This document shows positions 35,672 through 44,298 of a DNA stretch of 64,000 nt, in pieces. This DNA is from Bacteroidales bacterium (GTDB lineage Bacteria > Bacteroidota > Bacteroidia > Bacteroidales > Lentimicrobiaceae), in assembly GCA_016705005.1 (NCBI GenBank), contig JADIZB010000021.1:1-64000 (forward strand), given 5' to 3'. The translations under genes were made by a program, and so were the position numbers. The notes beneath the pieces were generated by a model that made no database searches, was not told the origin of the DNA, and saw only the letters and a list, made by a program, of their open reading frames with translations. Numbering within the stretch: position 1 is the first letter of the stretch; every line of letters starts with the position of its first letter.

Positions 35672-36112
35672 TCAGGCGATCAGGTTAACACTTGTACTTA
35701 GATTGATATCGGTACCTTCCAGTTTATAATAGGGATAGACGAAATTGAAACGGGTGTTTGTGGTCCTGATCCTGTAAATCACTTCAATCAGCACCACCCC
35801 CTCAAGCTCCCTGCTGTCATCAATCCTCACTTTCTCAAGCTCTATGCGGGGTTCATGATACAGAATGGCCGATTCAATCTTATCTTCCATAAGGGTTTTG
35901 ATGCGGGTATCCAGGCTCTCGAAAACCAGCTCATCCAGGTTGCAGCCGTATTGTGGCAACATCACCCGCTCACCCCGCATTGTCCCCAGCAGAACTTCGA
36001 GGCTGGATGCTACATCGGCTTCATATTCAAGCATCTCCACACTGCGAAGGCTGCGGTTGAATTTTGGCGGAAACGACCACCCCCGGCCAAGAAATGTCAG
36101 ATTCTGTTCCAT
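35672..36112 (-). CDS. gp25/GPW-like baseplate wedge protein (Afp9-like)
   Basis: A 146-aa protein of the GPW/gp25 family, with 'GRGWSFPPKFN' at the start, 'LLGTMRGERVMLPQYGCNL' in the core and an 'ESAILYHEPRIEL' helix. gp25 is the conserved trimerising wedge of contractile baseplates and connects to the inner tube and sheath. The glycine- and arginine-containing core matches the family. It starts after the heptamer-rich gap behind PAAR and ends 11 nt before the Afp11-like gene. Confidence 0.92.
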   Translation of the reverse strand: MEQNLTFLGRGWSFPPKFNRSLRSVEMLEYEADVASSLEVLLGTMRGERVMLPQYGCNLDELVFESLDTRIKTLMEDKIESAILYHEPRIELEKVRIDDSRELEGVVLIEVIYRIRTTNTRFNFVYPYYKLEGTDINLSTSVNLIA

Positions 36113-36163
36113 AGCTCTTTTCTTATATTTTTTTATCGCTGCATTCTTCCTCCCGGACTTCAG

Positions 36164-36334
36164 ACATTAGAAATTAGAAATTAGACATTAGAAATTAGAA
36201 ATTAGAAATTAGACATTAGAAATTATAACCAATGCCTCATCTTTAACCCGTCAATCCTCAATCCTCAATCCTCAATCCTCAATCCTCAATCCTCAATCCG
36301 CAATCCGAAATCCTCAATCCGCAATCCGAAATTT
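36164..36334. repeat. Two adjacent heptamer arrays
   Basis: The first array (36164-36226) has nine units of acattag/aaattag/aaattat. After about 24 nt the second array (36251-36334) has twelve units of tcaatcc with gcaatcc and gaaatcc variants, in perfect 7-nt phase. They fill the 231-nt gap between the gp25 and PAAR genes and end 9 nt before the PAAR stop codon. Confidence 0.95.
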
Positions 36335-36343
36335 TTTAAACTT

Positions 36344-36610
36344 TCAACCGATCAAAACATTCGGAGATCCCGGAGGTAAAACCGCCCCCCCGGCAGCAGT
36401 GACCGAAGTCACCCTTGCCGCCGGCAATCCGTTAAAAAGTACCTTATTTGATCCCATAGCAATGACATCTGCCCCGCAACCATCGGTAACGCGCGCCGCG
36501 GGAAGGTTATTGATCAGTATGTTCGGTGAACACGGTGGTATCACCGGAGCCGGCACTCCTGAGGTTGCAGGACTTACAATCAGATCGGTCATTCTAGCTG
36601 CTGGCAACAT
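36344..36610 (-). CDS. PAAR spike-tip protein (Afp10-like)
   Basis: An 88-aa PAAR-domain protein with three similar beta motifs ('LPAARMTDL', 'LPAARVTDGCG', 'LPAARVTSVT') that form a cone. PAAR proteins cap the VgrG trimer, usually with a bound zinc ion, and sharpen the spike. There is no C-terminal extension, so this tip carries no fused toxin. The gene sits between two heptamer-rich gaps, unlike the tightly packed genes elsewhere in the operon. Confidence 0.93.
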   Translation of the reverse strand: MLPAARMTDLIVSPATSGVPAPVIPPCSPNILINNLPAARVTDGCGADVIAMGSNKVLFNGLPAARVTSVTAAGGAVLPPGSPNVLIG

Positions 36611-36718
36611 ATGGGTTGTTTTCCTGTTACTGACTTGTTTAAAAATCTTTCATTCATCTGCCTCGTTGATTTCCTTTCCCCGAAAGCCTTGTTTTTCGAT
36701 GACACTAAGTATTATTAG

Positions 36719-36753
36719 ACATTAGAAATTAGACATTAGAAATTAGAAATTAG
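36719..36753. repeat. Heptamer tandem repeat ACATTAG/AAATTAG
   Basis: Five in-phase units alternating acattag and aaattag in the 163-nt gap between PAAR and VgrG. The array is followed by a decayed unit (aaatccc) and ends 20 nt before the VgrG stop codon. Confidence 0.9.
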
Positions 36754-36773
36754 AAATCCCACTGTTTTCAAAC

Positions 36774-38540
36774 TCAGTTAATCTGTACTACGCCTCCCTG
36801 TATCACGGCTGTGGCGCTGCCTTTCAGTGTTGCATTGGCACCTGACAGCTCCACACTTCCTGTTCCTTCCGCTTTAAATGAGGAACTGGCTTTTAGTCCC
36901 ATATTGATTCCTTCAATTTTAATGTCTTTCACTGCTTTCAGTATCAGATCCTTCGAACTTTCGATGGTGATGCCACTGTCGTTCATCGTGATTTTATTGC
37001 CGTTCTGGTCTTCCATTTCGATGCCTCCGGTATCTTCCGACAAGGTGAGTTTGTTGCCGCCCGGTGTCTCCAGGATTACAGTTTTCTTTTCATCGTCGAA
37101 TGAGAACCGCATCTTTTCGCGACTGGTATAGCCTTTCAGATGGTTGGAGTCCTTTGCCTGTTCCGGTGCCGGCTTTGCACTGCTGTGGCACATGCCGAGT
37201 ACAACCGGGTTCCGGGGATCATCGTTCAGGAATCCGACGATAACTTCATCGTCGATTTCAGGGCGGAAGTAAGTCCCCCGCTGATCGCCGGCGTCCAGGG
37301 TGGAAATTCTTGCCCAGATGCCCTCATCGGAAGTGCTGATTACCGGGAGTCTCACCTTTATGCGGTCCTCTCCGGCCGGATCGTTTTCAAGCTGGGTGAC
37401 CTTGCCGATCTGTAGCCCGCCAATGCCCGGCAATAACCCTGAAGCCGGCAACGGCCGCAGGTTAACGGTTTCAGCAAAAAGATCCGGATTAAGGCCCAAC
37501 TGTACATCAGTTTCCCAGTTTCCATCTGCCACCGTATGCCGCACGCCTGAAACATACAATTTGCCTTCAAACCTTTCGCCTATACCGGATAATTCTATGA
37601 TTTTACCGGGCAGTACCCCGGCAAACCCCTGGAATTTTGCTGTACCTCTTGTTTTTGACAGACGTTCTTTTAAAAGCCTTCCATCAGCCCAAATCTGCAG
37701 TTCCGGCTGGCTGAGCACTCCCCCATGTACTAAATTGTGCGCCCTGCCGCCGGAAGCTGCCGATAAAACATCTGCCGAAAGGTTGCCGTTGCCTGTTGTT
37801 TCAGGTTCACGGGCTTCAGCACCGATAACCTGTTGATCAGCCGGATTCCAGCTTTCTGCTTTGATACTTTCACTCTGTACCCTTGCATCGATTACCGCAT
37901 CAAGTTCGAGAAGCGTGTTCCCATAACTGACACTGACCACGGCTTCACTCCCTGTTGCCGGCTTGCTTACCGTAACCTTGCCGTCTTCAACCAACACCAC
38001 ATGACCATTGGCTTCAGCCCTGCACAACAGGAAATCCCAGTCGCTCGAATCAAACTGAACCACTTCTTTAAGATCGGTTGTGGTGGCTTCAACTTCTTTC
38101 TGCAATCCGTTATTGCCGATAATCTGTTCCATGATTTCGCTGTCCTTCTGCTCTGCGAAATATTTGTTCTTCCTGCCAAGGGTCATACCGATGGCCTTGT
38201 CGCGGCATTCAACGATCAGCATACTGCTGTTGCGCCTGACCCTGACGCTGTGGCTGACTATGACCCCTTTGAAAACGGTGTCATTCTGCGAACGGTAACC
38301 AAGCAGGATTTCAATTTCTTTTCCGGGGATGAATGTTTCTGAATTGCTGATTTCAAACGTAGAACGCGAGGCTTCTCCATCATAGAAATACAATGTAGCC
38401 GACGGAATCCTGTTCAGTTCCTTATTTACGGTCACCGACAGAAGATGGTAAGAACCCGGTATCTGCGTGCCACCGGTCAGAATTGAGACAGTGCATACAT
38501 CAGGGGTAGCTGGGGTGGGTATGTTCGATTCGCTGGCCAC
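36774..38540 (-). CDS. VgrG-like spike protein (Afp8-like)
   Basis: A 588-aa VgrG/gp27-gp5 fusion. The N-terminal part ('CTVSILTGGTQIPGSYHLL') and 'VFKGVIVSHSVRVRRNSSML' fit the gp27-like tube adaptor. An OB-fold gp5 region follows ('GIWARISTLDAGDQRGTYF', 'DDEVIVGFLNDDPRNPV'). The C-terminus is a repetitive beta-helix ('GIEMEDQNGNKITMNDSG') ending without an effector domain. The PAAR protein encoded next probably caps it. The stop of the LysM gene lies 5 nt before its start. Confidence 0.95.
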   Translation of the reverse strand: MASESNIPTPATPDVCTVSILTGGTQIPGSYHLLSVTVNKELNRIPSATLYFYDGEASRSTFEISNSETFIPGKEIEILLGYRSQNDTVFKGVIVSHSVRVRRNSSMLIVECRDKAIGMTLGRKNKYFAEQKDSEIMEQIIGNNGLQKEVEATTTDLKEVVQFDSSDWDFLLCRAEANGHVVLVEDGKVTVSKPATGSEAVVSVSYGNTLLELDAVIDARVQSESIKAESWNPADQQVIGAEAREPETTGNGNLSADVLSAASGGRAHNLVHGGVLSQPELQIWADGRLLKERLSKTRGTAKFQGFAGVLPGKIIELSGIGERFEGKLYVSGVRHTVADGNWETDVQLGLNPDLFAETVNLRPLPASGLLPGIGGLQIGKVTQLENDPAGEDRIKVRLPVISTSDEGIWARISTLDAGDQRGTYFRPEIDDEVIVGFLNDDPRNPVVLGMCHSSAKPAPEQAKDSNHLKGYTSREKMRFSFDDEKKTVILETPGGNKLTLSEDTGGIEMEDQNGNKITMNDSGITIESSKDLILKAVKDIKIEGINMGLKASSSFKAEGTGSVELSGANATLKGSATAVIQGGVVQIN

Positions 38541-38545
38541 GTCGG

Positions 38546-39250
38546 TTACCTGGTTTTTTCAATGGGTGGAAAAAAGATATCTGTCCCCGGTTTCAATGAC
38601 CTGAAATCTGAAAGCCCATTAGCAGCAGCTACCTGCAGATAATATGCAGGATTACCATAAATGCCGTAACACATCAAAGGGAGGGTATCACCGGCCTTAA
38701 CCTTTCTGACATGGGTCAGATCAGGCGAACTGTTGTTTTCCCTGGCAGCACGGATCTGCTCTTCAATGCTGCTTTTAAATCTGACCGTGGCAACAGCCCT
38801 GATTGGTGTTCCGTCAGGTCTGAAGAGTTTGTAGTTGATCGAAAGTTCGGTCACCCGGCCTTTGAATATTGAGTTTTCGCCCCAAACCAGCTTGAAATGG
38901 CGTGGTTCATGTGCATCACCTTTGTAGTCAACCACCACTTTTCTGAACCGTTTCAGGTCTTCAGCCACACTGGCTCTTGGTTTGCCGTCAATAATTCCGG
39001 TATTGTCAAACAGAAATTCAAAAGTGATCTCCTCCGGCTCCGTATATTCATATTTAAGCTGCTGGCCACTGGTACCCTGCCCTTGTGCTCCTTCTGAAAA
39101 TTTTAACTTATAACTGAGTGCGTAACCTTCAGGATTGATAAGTGCTTCAAAAACATCATCAGCCTCCTTCAGTCCGCCATTCTCTGCCTTCTCCGAATCA
39201 GAGAAGGCCAGAATGAGCATCTTTTCGAGTTTTCCACTTTCAGCCATCAC
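38546..39250 (-). CDS. LysM-containing tube/baseplate connector (Afp7-like)
   Basis: A 234-aa protein of the contractile-system family with a C-terminal LysM-like domain ('VKAGDTLPLMCYGIYGN', about 185-201, then 'SLKPGTDIFFPP'). In Afp and phages, the equivalent LysM protein (Afp7, gp53-like) connects tube and spike. The N-terminal half is a tube-like beta domain with 'FEALINPEGYALSYKLKF'. The start is the ATGATG overlapping the stop of the DUF5908 gene, so the two are coupled. Confidence 0.88.
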   Translation of the reverse strand: MMAESGKLEKMLILAFSDSEKAENGGLKEADDVFEALINPEGYALSYKLKFSEGAQGQGTSGQQLKYEYTEPEEITFEFLFDNTGIIDGKPRASVAEDLKRFRKVVVDYKGDAHEPRHFKLVWGENSIFKGRVTELSINYKLFRPDGTPIRAVATVRFKSSIEEQIRAARENNSSPDLTHVRKVKAGDTLPLMCYGIYGNPAYYLQVAAANGLSDFRSLKPGTDIFFPPIEKTR

Positions 39251-39435
39251 CTTTCTTTTTTGCTTTCCAGAATTTTCATCACCTGTTCAATACATTCTGC
39301 AATAATCTCCTGCCGCTCTCTGCCCGAAAGCCTTGCTGTCCGCCCCGGAGTTCCGCCGGCAACAGGAGCTGCCTGACCCGATGATGGCGGTGTAACATTG
39401 ACCCGGATGTGAAGTTCCTTTATCTCTATCGGCAT
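39247..39435 (-). CDS. Small DUF5908-type eCIS protein (Afp6 position)
   Basis: A 62-aa protein beginning 'MPIEIKELHIRVNVT', the usual start of DUF5908 proteins from Bacteroidota contractile systems; the middle is Gly/Pro/Ala-rich and the C-terminus is a helix ('EIIAECIEQVMKILESKK'). The start at 39435 is chosen over an upstream ATG for this match. It holds the place of Afp6 between the tube and LysM genes; its role is not known. Coupled by overlap with the LysM gene. Confidence 0.7.
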   Translation of the reverse strand: MPIEIKELHIRVNVTPPSSGQAAPVAGGTPGRTARLSGRERQEIIAECIEQVMKILESKKER

Positions 39436-39524
39436 AAGTTTGGGTATTATCCTCCTTCCCCGCATTGCGCGGAAACAAGGGATTTAATGATCGTCCGGTT
39501 TCTTCGTCCAGTCCTCTTTACGGA

Positions 39525-39971
39525 TTACTGGACTGTAAAATAGCGATAGGTCAGCTCAAGCGTTTCTACCACGACAGCATTTTCCGTTGAATTCAGGTCG
39601 CTGATCAGCCATTTTTTTGGTATGGCATGTGTCACCTTCCATGTTTTCAGGGGTTCGCCCTTCTCATTCAGCAGGATGACACTGATGTCGGAAGGTTCAA
39701 ACTGACGGTCGCGGAATGCCCGGTTAAACCAGTTGATCACTTCCGAATCGGTCAGCATTCCCCGTTTCAGGATCAGATCGCTGTACCTGGTTCTCACTGG
39801 CAGCTTATGCTCAAAACGGTTCTCACCTCCTTCCCTGAAACTTTCATAGTCGTACTCCACCGATAATCCAGATACCGATTGAAACCTGACATCACTCAGA
39901 TTGCCGCTGATACCGAATTCTACCTTGTAGTAAAACCCCCAGGGCGGATAATAATCTGCTGGTCTGGCCAT
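39525..39971 (-). CDS. Contractile-system inner tube protein 2 (gp19-like)
   Basis: A 148-aa phage-tail-tube (T4 gp19 family) protein with 'FQSVSGLSVEYDYESFREGG', 'LPVRTRYSDLILKRGMLTD' and 'ILLNEKGEPLKTWKVTHAIP'. Tube proteins stack as hexamers to form the rigid inner tube. It is distinct from the neighbouring tube gene and may form the special ring next to the baseplate, like Afp5 compared with Afp1. It starts 3 nt after the stop of the other tube gene, and 89 nt separate its stop from the DUF5908 start. Confidence 0.92.
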   Translation of the reverse strand: MARPADYYPPWGFYYKVEFGISGNLSDVRFQSVSGLSVEYDYESFREGGENRFEHKLPVRTRYSDLILKRGMLTDSEVINWFNRAFRDRQFEPSDISVILLNEKGEPLKTWKVTHAIPKKWLISDLNSTENAVVVETLELTYRYFTVQ

Positions 39972-39974
39972 GGT

Positions 39975-40409
39975 TTACCTTACGAGACTGAAGCCTTCAT
40001 GTGCGATTTCCATGCTTTCAATGGCAATCTCATTGGCATCTGATTTCAGGTCGGGAGCAGTGATCTTAACCGGAAAGCAATTCGAAGCCTTCCATACAGC
40101 GACAGGCTCATGCTTTTCGTTCATCAGCCTTACAACCATATCACGCCGTGCTCCGACCCGCTCATTGGAGATTTCATCAATCCAGTTGTTGAAATCGAAA
40201 TCACCTTCGAACTTTCCCCTTTTCAGGGTGATGTTGCTGAATTTGCGCATCCCAGGCATCTTAATCTTGCTGAAATCCTTGCTGTCGCTATGTCTGTATT
40301 CAATCACTTCAACCTGTTGGTCCATACCGGTGACTTCGGTAAAACTGATTTTTGCTCCACCCCAGTCAACCTGGTAATGAAATCGGGGTAAAGGATATTG
40401 CTGTGCCAT
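39975..40409 (-). CDS. Contractile-system inner tube protein 1 (gp19-like)
   Basis: A 144-aa tube protein with 'FHYQVDWGGAKISFTEVTGM', 'HSDSKDFSKIKMPGMRKFSN' and 'ITLKRGKFEGDFDF'. The start is placed at 'MAQQYPLPRFHYQVDW' (40409), because the upstream in-frame codons do not look like protein sequence. It is probably the main tube subunit, being first after the sheath gene, as Afp1 is in Afp. About 150 nt of non-coding sequence separates it from the sheath gene. Confidence 0.93.
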   Translation of the reverse strand: MAQQYPLPRFHYQVDWGGAKISFTEVTGMDQQVEVIEYRHSDSKDFSKIKMPGMRKFSNITLKRGKFEGDFDFNNWIDEISNERVGARRDMVVRLMNEKHEPVAVWKASNCFPVKITAPDLKSDANEIAIESMEIAHEGFSLVR

Positions 40410-40560
40410 AGATCTGTTTTTTATATTTTGGTTACGAAAAATGAACCTGATTTTTGTTTGAATTGGTTTGCTGAAGCCGGATGATCCCTGCACTTCAGAT
40501 TTCGGATTTCAGATAGCTGATTCCCGGTTTAGTGTTTGTAAATCAACCCACTATATGCAA

Positions 40561-42558
40561 TCAGGACTCAGCCATCTTATGTGAAAACCTTAGAATGATA
40601 AATTCTGCCGGTCTTACTGCTGCCATTCCGATCTCTATGATCATCCGCCCTTCAAGAATGTCAAGGGCTGTCATGGTTTTACCAAGGCCAACGGCAACAT
40701 AGAAGGCATGCTCAGGTTTGATGCCCTGCAATGCGCCCTGCCGCCATAAGGTGGTTAGGAAGTTTTCTATCATGGCCTGAACCTTCACCCAGGTGTTGGC
40801 ATCGTTGGGCTCGAAAACAAACTGCTCGGTTGCTTTCTTTACCGACTCTTCAACAAAATTGAAAAACCTTCTTACATTCACATACCGCCATTCATTGTCA
40901 TTCCCGGCAAGTGTGCGGGCTCCCCATACCAGGGTGCCTTTGCCTGTAAATGAGCGGATGATGTTGACCGATTTTCCGGAATTGACATCCACATTGTACT
41001 CAGCCTGTTGTTCGTGCGATATCTTGACCGCCGGACCGATTACACTGCTCAGGCTTACATTGGCAGGAGCCTTCCAAACGCCACGTTCGTTATCGGTTTT
41101 GGCATAGATGCCGGCTATAGCGCCTCCCGGAGGAAGCAGATTCAGCGCTTCAGCACCTTTCGTGGTCAACTCCTTGAATTTTCCAAACGAAACCACCAGA
41201 GCGTTGTTCAGGCTTCTTTCAAATTCATCGGTACTCTTCTCTACATGTCTGAAGATCGCGATGGCATCACCACAGGCTGCATAAGCTGCATTCCGCGCGA
41301 CATCCGCCCGCAGTTTGTTGGTTGTAGCGCCCACATAGTCAGCAGCCACATCGCCCAGGGCTACATCGGCCAGCAGGGCCGCCCCGTCAGCATAACCAAG
41401 AAGCACGGCCGAAGGGTTCCAGTTGGCACTGGCCGTATTGATGAGTACAATGGCCGGAGCCTGCGCAATGAATAAATGGTTTGCCGCCAGCTTCTTCATC
41501 GAATTCTTCAGCGATGGGTTTTCCAGGTATTTGGTAATCGCTTCTTTGATCTTAAACTGCGTATCAACAGGATACACTGTGGTATTGATATCCTGAACAG
41601 CCTTGAGAATGGCAAGGGTAAGATTGGTGAAACCCTGAAGGGCAACCCCAAGGTTAGCTGCAGATGTTGTGCCATCGGTGAGCCGGTATGCATCCAGAGC
41701 CGACTGCAAAGCATCGCCCAGGGTCTTCCCGGGAGCACCACTGATCGTGGTCTCAGAAACATCAAGCGCTGCACCACCGCCTTCGGCAAGAACGACATCC
41801 GAAAGCAGTTTCAGGATGGCTGCATCGGTGGTCAGGCTTTCGAGCTGAATGGCTGCGTTGGTACCATCACGCTTCAGAATCAGGTTTTTCCTTCGCAACT
41901 GCCTTGGCAGGTTGGCATTGATCCAGGGCCCATAGGCAGCACCGTATTTCAGATCATTGATGCCAACCCCGTTTCTGAAATCAGTTACCTTCGAATTAAA
42001 TGCTGTGGCATCTGTCGCTTTTTCCAGATCGCACAGGGTAACTCTGTCCATAAGTTTAGCCGACTGGGCAAGTGCTTTCTGCTGCAGACTGTAAGGGCCT
42101 CCGCTGACAGAAACAGCTTCCGGCATCAGGATAATGGTCGGTTCATCTTCTTTTTCCAGTTCGAGTAACCCGGATTCAATATCAGCGGCAAGAATACCCG
42201 ATGGTGCCGAAGGATAGGCACCTACCGAAACTATGTAGCATTTGCCTCCTCCGTTCGCATAAAACATACGGAGGCTGTCGAAAAGATAGAGCATGCTTTC
42301 TGCCTGACTCCTGACAAAAGCATTGTCCCCGTTAAGGAATACTTCCACATTTTGCGAAGGAGGCCCGCCGAAAAGCTCTTCATATTCGGCCAGAGATTCA
42401 ATTCTGGTGGGTTTTTTCAGGAGCGTTTCTCCGTTGCGGACAGCTTTTTCCGTATAACCGACAAATGCCGGTATTGCAGTCTCAACCGGTGCAATGGAGG
42501 GCGGGAATTTTGGTATCTCTTCCACATATACCCCCGGGGTTTTGTAAGATGTTGCCAT
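40561..42558 (-). CDS. Contractile-system sheath protein
   Basis: A 665-aa tail sheath protein. The start 'YKTPGVYVEEIPKFPPS' and the C-terminal handshake region ('FEPNDANTWVKVQAMIENFL', then 'GRMIIEIGMAAVRPAEFIIL') are typical of sheaths of contractile phage tails and eCIS. Sheath subunits contract to drive the tube through the target membrane. Only one sheath gene is present, while Afp has three paralogues. The N-terminal insertions may shape the particle surface. Confidence 0.95.
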   Translation of the reverse strand: MATSYKTPGVYVEEIPKFPPSIAPVETAIPAFVGYTEKAVRNGETLLKKPTRIESLAEYEELFGGPPSQNVEVFLNGDNAFVRSQAESMLYLFDSLRMFYANGGGKCYIVSVGAYPSAPSGILAADIESGLLELEKEDEPTIILMPEAVSVSGGPYSLQQKALAQSAKLMDRVTLCDLEKATDATAFNSKVTDFRNGVGINDLKYGAAYGPWINANLPRQLRRKNLILKRDGTNAAIQLESLTTDAAILKLLSDVVLAEGGGAALDVSETTISGAPGKTLGDALQSALDAYRLTDGTTSAANLGVALQGFTNLTLAILKAVQDINTTVYPVDTQFKIKEAITKYLENPSLKNSMKKLAANHLFIAQAPAIVLINTASANWNPSAVLLGYADGAALLADVALGDVAADYVGATTNKLRADVARNAAYAACGDAIAIFRHVEKSTDEFERSLNNALVVSFGKFKELTTKGAEALNLLPPGGAIAGIYAKTDNERGVWKAPANVSLSSVIGPAVKISHEQQAEYNVDVNSGKSVNIIRSFTGKGTLVWGARTLAGNDNEWRYVNVRRFFNFVEESVKKATEQFVFEPNDANTWVKVQAMIENFLTTLWRQGALQGIKPEHAFYVAVGLGKTMTALDILEGRMIIEIGMAAVRPAEFIILRFSHKMAES

Positions 42559-42590
42559 GCTGATTGGGTTTTATTTGTTTTTAACTGTTT

Positions 42591-43607
42591 CTATTCAAAT
42601 ATTTCTGTAAAAATGCGTTCGATTCTTCCTGTCGGATCACCGCCCTCGTAGTCAGCCTTTATCAGGCCAGCCGATGGTTTCTGTTTGATTCCGGCATTGC
42701 CCGAAAAGGTCAGGGGCAGGGGGGTGGTGCTTTCTGAAACCGGAACACCGGTATTTTTATTCAGATACTTCCAGATCACCGATCTGTTTTTGATACGGAT
42801 CTGAAATACCGGGTAATTTTCTTTTGCCAGACCACCGTTGGTGCAGCTGTAATCCTGATCACCAGGCTTGATGGTCGCAATTCTGATGATTCCGAATACA
42901 TTATCGGGGATGTCTGATGTCAGCGTAATGCCGCGGGCAGGTGCTCCGGTTAACCCCGGAGGAGCAACAATAAGAGGCGAATCCTGCTGATTGTAATAAA
43001 CAGGCATCGAAGCTGCACTGGGACTCAATTCAATGGTTCCTGCACCGGGTTGATTGCCGGTTAACTGAAGGAGGGCGCCACCTGAGATAACCAGGTATTC
43101 TACCTTATCTGAAGCGTTGGGCGCAGGAATTTCTTTCGATAAAAAAAGCTGCTTTCCAGCTCCGGATCCCCTGGGAATCCCGGTCAGATTGGTGAATACA
43201 GGCACATTTTCTTTGAACCTGTAAATTGTGTCTTCGCCTGGAGAATAGCATTCGATGATCTTACTTTCCTGAAGTGTGAGTGAAGAGTACCTGAAAAACT
43301 CCGTCCCGGCAATCTCAATGGTAAACTCAAACAGGGCATCATCCGGAACCAGGGTATTTTTGGGAACTGCTACCAAAAGCCCATGAGTGGTCTGCCTGGC
43401 AAAGGCTTTTAAACCATTCAGCAATCCTGACGTTGAAGGAAGAGGTTTGATACTGACAATGCCATTCAGGCTGTAACTTAACAGTTTCTTTGTCCTCACG
43501 GCTTCAGACAGGTTGTCATAAACAACGGCCCCTTCATCCAGCCAGTAATGGTGAAGAATCCGAACCTCGAAGAGGCGTTTGTAGCCGGTGGTGAAACGTT
43601 CAGCCAT
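42591..43607 (-). CDS. Conserved eCIS-locus protein of unknown function (possible cap or adaptor component)
   Basis: A 338-aa protein that I cannot assign to a known domain. It begins 'TGYKRLFEVRILHHYWLDEG' and is predicted mostly beta by eye, with no membrane segment or signal peptide. It sits between the tube-terminator gene (stop 3 nt away) and the sheath gene, so it must be produced with the particle. Such a position, and the extra cap-adaptor subunits described for the Algoriphagus eCIS, suggest a cap or adaptor role. That is inference, not homology seen here. Confidence 0.6.
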   Translation of the reverse strand: MAERFTTGYKRLFEVRILHHYWLDEGAVVYDNLSEAVRTKKLLSYSLNGIVSIKPLPSTSGLLNGLKAFARQTTHGLLVAVPKNTLVPDDALFEFTIEIAGTEFFRYSSLTLQESKIIECYSPGEDTIYRFKENVPVFTNLTGIPRGSGAGKQLFLSKEIPAPNASDKVEYLVISGGALLQLTGNQPGAGTIELSPSAASMPVYYNQQDSPLIVAPPGLTGAPARGITLTSDIPDNVFGIIRIATIKPGDQDYSCTNGGLAKENYPVFQIRIKNRSVIWKYLNKNTGVPVSESTTPLPLTFSGNAGIKQKPSAGLIKADYEGGDPTGRIERIFTEIFE

Positions 43608-43609
43608 AT

Positions 43610-44251
43610 TTAATTTTCATTCGGGTTTTTATGACTGAAACTGCTTACAACTTCAGTAATCAGGCTGCTTTCGCTGAACACTGCCCTGAATTTCAGGTCA
43701 ACAACCCGAAGCATGTACATGACAAAAGGGTATTGTTTCCCGCCAAGGGTACCCCAGAGGTGGTTTACCTCCTCCATGGTTGGTGAATACAGGTCAAGTA
43801 TAAGCCTGAAACTTTCCAGTTGATCCAGTGGATTGGGCGGCGCATTGGTGGTTATCGACAACGGATGGACAGTATCCTGCGTGAAAACGGTTACAGATTG
43901 AAAAAATCTTATGGTCCTTGAAAGAACAAGAAGAGCATTGGTATATTCTGTGTGAGTGGCTGTTGCAAGAATCAGGAAATTCAGGTAAACAGGTGGATTT
44001 TCATACGATGCACGCAGAGTGACATCATTCCTGACGTAATGAGGCAGATTCTTCAGCGACTTTTCCTCGCGGATATTCACCATCGAAAAGATAAGCATGT
44101 TTCGTGCGACGCCCGTACCTCCGTTGCTTACTACCAGCCCCTCCGATAAATTGCCAAGTCCCGCCTCTTCACTGGTAGCAGGTACTCCGTAAACATCGGT
44201 GAAATGTTTTTTTAGTTCATTGGTAATGATCGTCAGGGCATGTGAAATCAT
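43610..44251 (-). CDS. DUF4255 tube terminator/cap protein (Afp16/Pvc16-like)
   Basis: A 213-aa protein with the DUF4255 domain: 'ISHALTIITNELKKHF' at the start, 'LVVSNGGTGVARNMLIFSMV' in the middle and 'PLDQLESFRLILDLYSPTME' toward the end. Pvc16-type proteins terminate tube and sheath polymerisation at the apical end. It is the first gene of the operon, unlike in Afp where the equivalent is last. A promoter is visible 48 nt upstream of its start. Confidence 0.9.
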   Translation of the reverse strand: MISHALTIITNELKKHFTDVYGVPATSEEAGLGNLSEGLVVSNGGTGVARNMLIFSMVNIREEKSLKNLPHYVRNDVTLRASYENPPVYLNFLILATATHTEYTNALLVLSRTIRFFQSVTVFTQDTVHPLSITTNAPPNPLDQLESFRLILDLYSPTMEEVNHLWGTLGGKQYPFVMYMLRVVDLKFRAVFSESSLITEVVSSFSHKNPNEN

Positions 44252-44298
44252 AAAAATCAGTTAATCCGGTGTGTAAAATTTCTTATTTTTATTTAAAC

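Noticed and set aside
19218..36753. CRISPR array
   Set aside because: The repeats are only 7 nt with no spacers and no cas genes are present.
17816..44251. Prophage or type VI secretion system
   Set aside because: No capsid, terminase, integrase or lysis genes, and no TssJLM membrane complex; the DUF4255, AAA+ ATPase and DUF4157 genes point to eCIS.
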